Positions 62,854-64,000 of a DNA stretch of 64,000 nt are shown here, piece after piece (the first letter of the stretch is position 1; the number at the start of each line of letters is the position of its first letter). Source of the DNA: Pseudochelatococcus sp047501465 (lineage in GTDB: Bacteria; Pseudomonadota; Alphaproteobacteria; Rhizobiales; Beijerinckiaceae); NCBI RefSeq assembly GCF_047501465.1, contig NZ_JAZDRL010000002.1:434001-498000 (forward strand), read 5' to 3'. Below the pieces are notes generated by a model that was given only the letters and a program-made list of their open reading frames with translations, was not told where the DNA came from and searched no databases. Both the position numbers and the translations under genes were made by a program.

Positions 62854-63573
62854 TTAGTCGAGCGCAATGTTCGAAGCTTCGCGCCCCTTTGCACCAGCAA
62901 CAACGCCCATCTGGACCCGCTGACCTTCAGCAAGGTCAGTCAAACCGGCGCGCTGAAGAACAGACGCGTGTACAAATACGTCGCGACCACCATCATCAGG
63001 CTGCACGAAGCCGAAACCCTTATCGCGGTTATACCACTTCACGGTGCCGTTGATATCTTCAGATGGACCTGCGTCACCGCGCGACTGATAGCCACCGCCA
63101 GCATAACCGCCGCCATTGCCATAGTCACGACCGCCACCATTACCGTAGCCGCCGCCACCGAAACCACCAGGGGCGCGAGGCGCACGAGCAGGACGTGCCT
63201 GAGGAGGCAGATCTTCAAGCTCGACAACTTCGGCAACCTGTGGACCCTTGGGACCATCGCGCAGACGAACGATCGCACAAGCGCCTGGCTCTGCACCACC
63301 ATGACCTGCAGCTTCCAACGCGCGAAGCGAGAGGAAAGCATCGCCCGAACCATCGGATGCCGCCACGAAGCCAAAGCCCTTACTAGGATTAAACCACTTT
63401 ACAGTAGCCTCAATCGCAGGACCGGCAGGACCACCGGCGCCAGCGCCAGCATTAAAATATCCGCCGTCGTTATCGCTGTGGCTAGGCTGGCCATACCCGC
63501 CATCGCGTGGCTCAAAACCGTCTCTACGGGCGCCCCGCCGGCGCGCGTCACGGGAATCGTCATATCGGTTCAT
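62854..63573 (-). CDS. Two-domain cold-shock protein with Arg/Gly-rich linkers
   Basis: The protein has 239 residues. Cold-shock domain 1 (about 55-122) starts ATVKWFNPSKGFGFV, domain 2 (about 172-238) starts GTVKWYNRDKGFGFV and has DVFVHASVL; each carries the RNP1 motif, but domain 1 has DAFLSLRAL in place of RNP2's VFxH. The N-terminus is Arg/Asp/Gly-rich and the linker is a Gly/Tyr-rich run, features of RNA-binding disordered regions. It likely binds single-stranded nucleic acid. Two-domain CSPs are usual in alphaproteobacteria. Confidence 0.92.
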   Translation of the reverse strand: MNRYDDSRDARRRGARRDGFEPRDGGYGQPSHSDNDGGYFNAGAGAGGPAGPAIEATVKWFNPSKGFGFVAASDGSGDAFLSLRALEAAGHGGAEPGACAIVRLRDGPKGPQVAEVVELEDLPPQARPARAPRAPGGFGGGGYGNGGGRDYGNGGGYAGGGYQSRGDAGPSEDINGTVKWYNRDKGFGFVQPDDGGRDVFVHASVLQRAGLTDLAEGQRVQMGVVAGAKGREASNIALD

Positions 63574-63749
63574 ACAGAAAGATCCAACTACAGATGGTCA
63601 ACGTTATCCGGCGAGGCAAGCTTCGCACAACCGCATTGTACGACCAACCCCTCCATCGCAATTTGCCAGCGACGACACACTATACCCTTGTTTCAATCAA
63701 GTGGCGAGAACGATTATGCAAGAAAGTCAGTAATTCCGATAATAATTCT

Positions 63750-64000
63750 CTATTCGAGCACGATTAGCAGGTCTTTGGCGTCTACAGGGCTGCCCGCACT
63801 CACCAAAACTTCCCTGATAATACCGTTTTTTGCCGCTCGGAGAGCAGTCTCCATTTTCATTGCCTCGATGGTGACCAGTACATCACCAGCCTTCACATTT
63901 TGCCCGGCCTGCACCGCAAGCGTTGCAATCAAACCCGGCATGGGCGCTGCCACATGGGCATCATTGCCATCTTCAGCTTTGCGGCGTGCGGGCAAATTGG
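63750..64000 (-). CDS. pyc: Pyruvate carboxylase, C-terminal biotinyl domain (gene continues beyond window)
   Basis: The frame is open to the window edge. The visible 83 residues hold the biotinyl domain with the biotin lysine in EAMKMET, preceded by VAAPMPGLIATLAV and followed by SAGSPVDAKDLLIVLE. The DAKDLL ending is typical of single-chain pyruvate carboxylase, which carboxylates pyruvate to oxaloacetate; the alpha chain of another acyl-CoA carboxylase is less likely. The stop at 63750 lies 177 bases from the cold-shock gene. Confidence 0.85.
   Translation of the reverse strand, partial: NLPARRKAEDGNDAHVAAPMPGLIATLAVQAGQNVKAGDVLVTIEAMKMETALRAAKNGIIREVLVSAGSPVDAKDLLIVLE

Overview
The window is a chromosomal segment of an alphaproteobacterium, most likely a Hyphomicrobiales (Rhizobiales) member near the Brucella/Bartonella side. 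Support: the gene order tig - tRNA-Leu - clpP - clpX - lon - hup - tRNA-Val, a class I lysyl-tRNA synthetase, a Brucella Omp2-type porin, an ExoP/Wzz-like protein, a DUF2842 protein, an OpgC succinyltransferase, a glnB-glnA pair and TTAGAGC...GCTCTAA extragenic palindromes. Base composition is moderate in housekeeping genes and clearly AT-richer in two accessory regions (about 18.6-24 kb and 32.6-37.2 kb). I cannot name the species.

Layout. 0-7 kb: 3' end of argB, a small multidrug resistance (SMR) pump, opgC, tam, ettA, a PPP-type phosphatase and an EamA permease. 7.03-7.88 kb: a complete IS5-family (IS427-type) insertion sequence with a TA target duplication and an A7 frameshift site. 8-12.7 kb: a ugpBAEC-like glycerol-3-phosphate ABC transporter operon, with three TTTGAGCGC half-sites at its promoter. 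12.8-18.5 kb: uracil-DNA glycosylase, an APH/AAA fusion kinase, a radical SAM protein and lysS. 18.7-23.8 kb: three tandem paralogues of an unrecognised protein with 16-residue leucine-rich repeats. Between the copies lie two decayed 5' fragments of the neighbouring pepP gene. 24-32.6 kb: pepP, two beta-carbonic anhydrases (one cytoplasmic, one Tat-exported), an M29 aminopeptidase, a MarR/MFS efflux pair with a visible operator, lepB, and a guanidine exporter behind a guanidine-II riboswitch.

32.8-36.7 kb is an AT-rich island. It holds a 684-residue patatin-like phospholipase preceded on the same strand by two small proteins whose predicted fold resembles class I type III secretion chaperones, and followed by a small protein with an internal repeat. 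The arrangement recalls ExoU/SpcU of Pseudomonas and is my best candidate for an undescribed system, together with the 16-residue-repeat array. No secretion apparatus is present in the window, so the delivery route is inference.

37-64 kb is mostly core: an alpha/beta hydrolase, the hup-lon-clpX-clpP-tig protein-quality-control block with two tRNAs, a copper-ligand-less multicopper-oxidase-like Tat protein, nnr, glnB-glnA, rplM-rpsI, a ClC channel, metY, ctaA with a 37-codon upstream ORF, DUF2842, an ExoP-like protein with a degenerate kinase domain, a porin, a two-domain cold-shock protein and the 3' end of pyruvate carboxylase.
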